From an uncultured Bacteroidota bacterium (GTDB lineage Bacteria > Bacteroidota > Bacteroidia > Chitinophagales > Chitinophagaceae), in the NCBI GenBank assembly GCA_903825095.1, contig CAIJZF010000292.1, positions 1-10,336 of the forward strand: a stretch of DNA of 10,336 bases, in the 5' to 3' direction. This document shows positions 7,972-10,336 of this stretch, piece after piece. A model generated the notes under the pieces. It saw nothing but the letters and a program-made list of their open reading frames with translations, had not been told where the DNA came from and did not search any database. Numbering within the stretch: position 1 is the stretch's first letter; each line of letters opens with the position of its first letter. The translations under genes and the position numbers were made by a program.

Positions 7972-8742
7972 TTACTTGACAGCGTCTTTTGTGTATTTCA
8001 TAATAGAAAAAATAGGTTGACTTGAAAAACCATTAGGCATGTATTGACTCATTTTAGATTTATCGGTCATCTCCTTAGGCAAAGGGAAGCCAATTCTATA
8101 TTTCATTAAATCATTCATTGTTTTAAACCCATCCCATGACATAATGGTTGGGCTATCAGAGTCATTACCAGTAGTTAATCTTCTAGCAACACCCCATCCA
8201 CCCATATTTAATTTCGCCATATTTTTTTCATAAAATGGTTTCCAAAGCGCTTTGTTTTCAGCTATAAAACCTGAAATATTTGCTGGACGTCCAAAATTAA
8301 ATTGTACATAATCTCCACCAGATCCATTCAACATATCTTCGGCTACAAAAACGTCTCTTGCATCTTTAGTCCAAGTAAAAGTTGCAGATAATGTATTTAA
8401 TTCTTCTTGCTCAGCTGCGCTAAGTACTTTTGATTTATTATTCCACCAAGCCGATTTTGTGCTTAATAAATCGTCTACACTATTCGCCCATTGAACGAAT
8501 ACATAGTTATATCCTTTTTCATCATCAAAGGCATCAAATTTTTCAACTTTTAATGCTGCCCAAAAACCAATATCACCTTTATTTACTGCATCTTGAGCCA
8601 CTTTAGCATCTAAAGCTTGACTTTTTTCAAAAGCTGCAATATTTCCTTCTACTCTTACTGCATGTAAAGAGAAAACCTTTTGTGCGTTTACATTGGTTAC
8701 AGTAATTAATACAACTGCAACTATTAATAATATTTTCTTCAT
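7972..8742 (-). CDS. Secreted tandem alpha+beta-barrel-like protein B (unknown function)
   Basis: 256-residue exported protein, diverged homologue of proteins A and C. The signal peptide covers about residues 1-20 (ending VNAQ), without lipobox. Module 1 begins VFSLHAVRVEG (23-33), has a helix and then NKGDIGFWAAL (54-64). Module 2 begins DYVQFNFGRP (144-153), has a helix containing LWKPFYEKN (166-174) and then NMGGWGVARR (179-188). Trp residues recur after the helix in both halves. The C-terminal IFSIMKYTK (244-252) corresponds to the closing strand in C (TEIWKLEV). The start is the only ATG followed by a signal peptide. It is the second gene of a unit with C, 31 nt behind it, with no promoter box seen in the AT-rich gap. 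Function unknown; no cofactor or catalytic motif recognised. Identity of the family is my reading of repeated patterns, not a database match. Confidence 0.8.
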   Translation of the reverse strand: MKKILLIVAVVLITVTNVNAQKVFSLHAVRVEGNIAAFEKSQALDAKVAQDAVNKGDIGFWAALKVEKFDAFDDEKGYNYVFVQWANSVDDLLSTKSAWWNNKSKVLSAAEQEELNTLSATFTWTKDARDVFVAEDMLNGSGGDYVQFNFGRPANISGFIAENKALWKPFYEKNMAKLNMGGWGVARRLTTGNDSDSPTIMSWDGFKTMNDLMKYRIGFPLPKEMTDKSKMSQYMPNGFSSQPIFSIMKYTKDAVK

Positions 8743-8773
8743 TTTATTTTATTTTTAAATTATATAATTAAAA

Positions 8774-9547
8774 TTATTTAGCAATTACTTCTAATTTCCA
8801 TATTTCTGTTTTTACAATAGTTCTTGCAGTCTCTGGAATACTAGCTTTTGGAAAAAGTTTATTATAAATTTTACCATACTCATCTACAGTAACACTATAA
8901 GATTTATCCCAGTCGTTAAAATAATTAGCGGTACCATAATTATATTTTGAATTTTCAGCTAAAGGCACAATTAACTGATTAAAATACCAAGCAGTTCTAT
9001 TGCCTCTATTGATAAACTCTTGATGTATTGGCTTGTACACTTCTTTCTCCTGTCTAACATATTCCTCTTCTTTACCCGGTAAGGTTTTCATGAAATTAAT
9101 TTCGACATACTTTTGATCTCCTGAAATTCCATCCACATTTTTCCAAATCTCTGTTTTTACAGGTACTCTTAACCCTGTATACTTACTTGCAAGAGAAGAT
9201 AATATAGCTTCATCTATACCTGGGAATGCTTTTTTCATAAACTCTGCAGTGTTTGTTTTTGAAAAATCGTTGATAGAACTACCCGACTGTAGAGAAACTA
9301 AATCATAACCACCATCCTCGGAACTTGTGGCCACGCTATATAATGAATAACTTGTGATATCACCTGCCTTTACTTTTTCCTTCCAAATTTTAGAAGCATA
9401 GGTTTTAATTAAATCGATATACTCACTTGCTTTACCTTTATCTGCTTTATAATAGTTAAGAAGGTAATAAGTGGGTTTTGCATTAGTTTGAGCAAAAGCA
9501 AACATAACTACAAATAGCATAGTCATGGATAAGATCAGTTTTTTCAT
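8774..9547 (-). CDS. Secreted tandem alpha+beta-barrel-like protein C (unknown function)
   Basis: 257-residue exported protein and first gene of the C-B unit. The signal peptide covers about residues 1-19 (ending AFAQ). Internal duplication is clearest here: module 1 starts TYYLLNYYKAD (26-36) and ends VKTEIWK (130-136); module 2 starts KYVEINFMKT (146-155) and ends with the same VKTEIWK (245-251). In module 1 the helix is followed by AGDITSYSLY (61-70), in module 2 by RGNRTAWYFN (181-190). Module 2 also has the acidic/basic helix EEEYVRQEKEVYKPIHQEF (160-178), matching the helix LWKPFYEKN of protein B. The pattern strand-helix-strand, with a closing strand, resembles the dimeric alpha+beta barrel superfamily. 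The upstream shared element lies 21 nt before the ATG and the divergent gene at 9736 encodes an HxlR regulator. Function unknown; a periplasmic location is inferred from the signal peptide and the absence of other sorting signals. Confidence 0.82.
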   Translation of the reverse strand: MKKLILSMTMLFVVMFAFAQTNAKPTYYLLNYYKADKGKASEYIDLIKTYASKIWKEKVKAGDITSYSLYSVATSSEDGGYDLVSLQSGSSINDFSKTNTAEFMKKAFPGIDEAILSSLASKYTGLRVPVKTEIWKNVDGISGDQKYVEINFMKTLPGKEEEYVRQEKEVYKPIHQEFINRGNRTAWYFNQLIVPLAENSKYNYGTANYFNDWDKSYSVTVDEYGKIYNKLFPKASIPETARTIVKTEIWKLEVIAK

Positions 9548-9568
9548 GTATGAAGGTTTTGTTGAACC

Positions 9569-9596
9569 ATAAATATAACTTTCTAAATGAAACTAA
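9569..9596 (-). promoter_or_regulatory. Shared 28-nt upstream element, copy before gene C
   Basis: Read on the minus strand this block begins TTAGTT and ends TATATTTAT, 22 of 28 bases equal to the block at 7051-7078. A run of T lies directly upstream in both. It lies 21 nt before the ATG of gene C and is the best promoter candidate for the C-B unit. It is within the 188-bp divergent region that also holds the promoter of the HxlR gene. Confidence 0.5.
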
Positions 9597-9688
9597 AAAA
9601 ATTCTACAATACTTAAAATTTCTTTCAATTTTATCTCTAAAAACAACCCAACATATTGATTTTCAATTATATATGATTTTTTCACATC

Positions 9689-9719
9689 TTGTATTATTAA
9701 ATTATTAATTGTAGTTTTG
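9689..9719 (+). promoter_or_regulatory. Promoter of the HxlR regulator gene
   Basis: TTG (9689-9691), a 20-nt spacer and TAGTTTTG (9712-9719) match the Bacteroidota consensus well. The start would be near 9725 and the ATG is at 9736, so the leader is about 10 nt. Confidence 0.6.
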
Positions 9720-9735
9720 TGCATTAATTTCAGAT

Positions 9736-10176
9736 ATGGGAAACAGTATTGAATTTCGTTCCATTTGCCCTGTGGCTACAAGCCTTGATATTATTGGCGA
9801 TAAGTGGACTTTATTAATTTTAAGAGATATGATATGGGGTCATAAGTATTTGTTTAATGAGTTTCAAACCTCTCCAGAAAGCATGCCCAGTAAAATGCTA
9901 GCCAATAGATTAAAAAAATTGGAAGAACTTGGATTTGTGAGCAAGACAAAGGGTAACCAAAATAAAAAAAGCGTTTATTATTTATTAGAAAAAAGAGGCT
10001 TAGATACTTTTCCTATCATGGTTGAAATGGCTGTTTTTTCTTCTAAACATTTCTTTGACCATTTAGGCACTACTTATACAAAGGAAGCCAAGACAATCAT
10101 GAAAACAGATAGAGAAGGTTATATTTCTGAATTGGTTACTAATTACAAGAAATTTAAAAGGAAATTGGTTATTTAA
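9736..10176 (+). CDS. HxlR-family winged-helix transcriptional regulator
   Basis: 146-residue cytoplasmic DNA-binding protein of the HxlR/YodB type. The signature is clear: RSICPVATSLDIIGDKWTLL (residues 8-27) with the conserved N-terminal Cys11 followed by Pro, then LILRDM, a recognition region with SMPSKMLANRLKKLEELGFV (49-68), and a wing around 70-84. Cys11 is the position used as redox or electrophile sensor in characterised members such as YodB and HypR; whether this one senses anything is not known. The C-terminal 40 residues extend beyond the minimal domain and are Lys-rich, probably a dimerisation helix. HxlR proteins usually act as dimers on a nearby divergent promoter, and here the divergent unit C-B lies 188 bp away, so it is the likely target; A may be a second target because it shares the upstream element. 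Length is a little above the family's usual 100-130 residues. Confidence 0.93.
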   Translation: MGNSIEFRSICPVATSLDIIGDKWTLLILRDMIWGHKYLFNEFQTSPESMPSKMLANRLKKLEELGFVSKTKGNQNKKSVYYLLEKRGLDTFPIMVEMAVFSSKHFFDHLGTTYTKEAKTIMKTDREGYISELVTNYKKFKRKLVI

Positions 10177-10241
10177 TTCTTTCTTGATCTCTTTTCTTTA
10201 GCTTAATTTAGTGAAGCCCCTTATATGATTTCATTAAATAT

Positions 10242-10255
10242 TTATTCATGAATAA
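10242..10255. repeat. Perfect 14-bp palindrome over a start codon
   Basis: TTATTCATGAATAA reads the same on both strands. The ATG of the downstream frame (10248) lies in its centre. It could be a binding site for a dimeric repressor; a chance origin is possible in such AT-rich DNA. Confidence 0.4.
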
Positions 10256-10336
10256 GCTAGCACTTTTCTTATTTTTTTTTTATTTGTAGTTTTATAGCTG
10301 CAGCACAGGGTCCTAAAATTTTAGTGATTACTGCAC
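10248..10336 (+). pseudogene. Start of a secreted protein, frameshifted at a T10 run (runs off right edge)
   Basis: From the ATG at 10248 the frame reads MNKLALFLFFF, a good signal-peptide start, but ends at TAG 10287-10289 after a run of ten T (10272-10281). If one T is removed, it continues as ICSFIAAAQGPKILVITA to the window edge, that is, a complete signal peptide with an AAAQ cleavage site and then a mature beginning. The next codon starts with C. KILVITA followed by such a codon would suit the AHPDDE start of PIG-L/LmbE-type deacetylases, but this is only a guess, as the window ends there. The downstream frame has no start codon of its own; a TAG lies at 10258. The break could be a real inactivation, a phase-variable slip, or a homopolymer sequencing error. 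No TAnnTTTG box was found ahead of it and no clear terminator after the HxlR gene. Confidence 0.6.

Noticed and set aside
10201..10218. Possible weak hairpin GCTT...AAGC after the HxlR gene
   Set aside because: A four-base stem with a long loop and no T run does not make a credible terminator.

Overview
The window looks like chromosomal DNA of a Bacteroidota species, most likely from the Chitinophagaceae/Sphingobacteriia side. Four things point there: AT-rich sequence, -7 promoter boxes of the TAnnTTTG type, starts without Shine-Dalgarno sequences, and a C-terminal type IX secretion (T9SS) sorting domain. The species assignment is inference. No phage, insertion sequence, CRISPR array or plasmid feature was seen.

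Left part (1-3220), housekeeping. The 5' end of rho (transcription terminator) runs off the left edge on the minus strand. Divergent from it are asnS (asparaginyl-tRNA synthetase) and, 2 bp behind, a ten-helix EamA/DMT-type permease. A tRNA-Phe(GAA) follows, with a clear Bacteroidota promoter and a strong hairpin terminator. The Rho reading frame has no ATG and seems to lack the usual N-terminal domain.

Middle part (3221-7026), cell-surface pair. Two genes 9 nt apart encode an FG-GAP/VCBS-repeat lipoprotein and a larger FG-GAP/VCBS-repeat protein with Ig-like segments and a T9SS sorting tail. Both carry Asp-rich, probably calcium-binding loops and are expected on the outside of the cell.

Right part (7027-10176), the most interesting section. 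Three secreted proteins of 256-266 residues (A on the plus strand; C then B as a two-gene unit on the minus strand) are diverged members of one family. Each is built from two copies of a module that reads like a dimeric alpha+beta barrel (ferredoxin-like). A and the C-B unit converge on a bidirectional terminator. They share a 28-nt element (22 of 28 positions identical) about 21 nt upstream of their start codons. An HxlR-family regulator is divergent from C-B. A small regulon of secreted alpha+beta-barrel proteins under this regulator is a reasonable hypothesis, not shown by sequence alone.

Right edge (10248-10336). The start of a secreted protein is interrupted by a frameshift at a run of ten T inside the signal peptide, and a perfect 14-bp palindrome covers its start codon.
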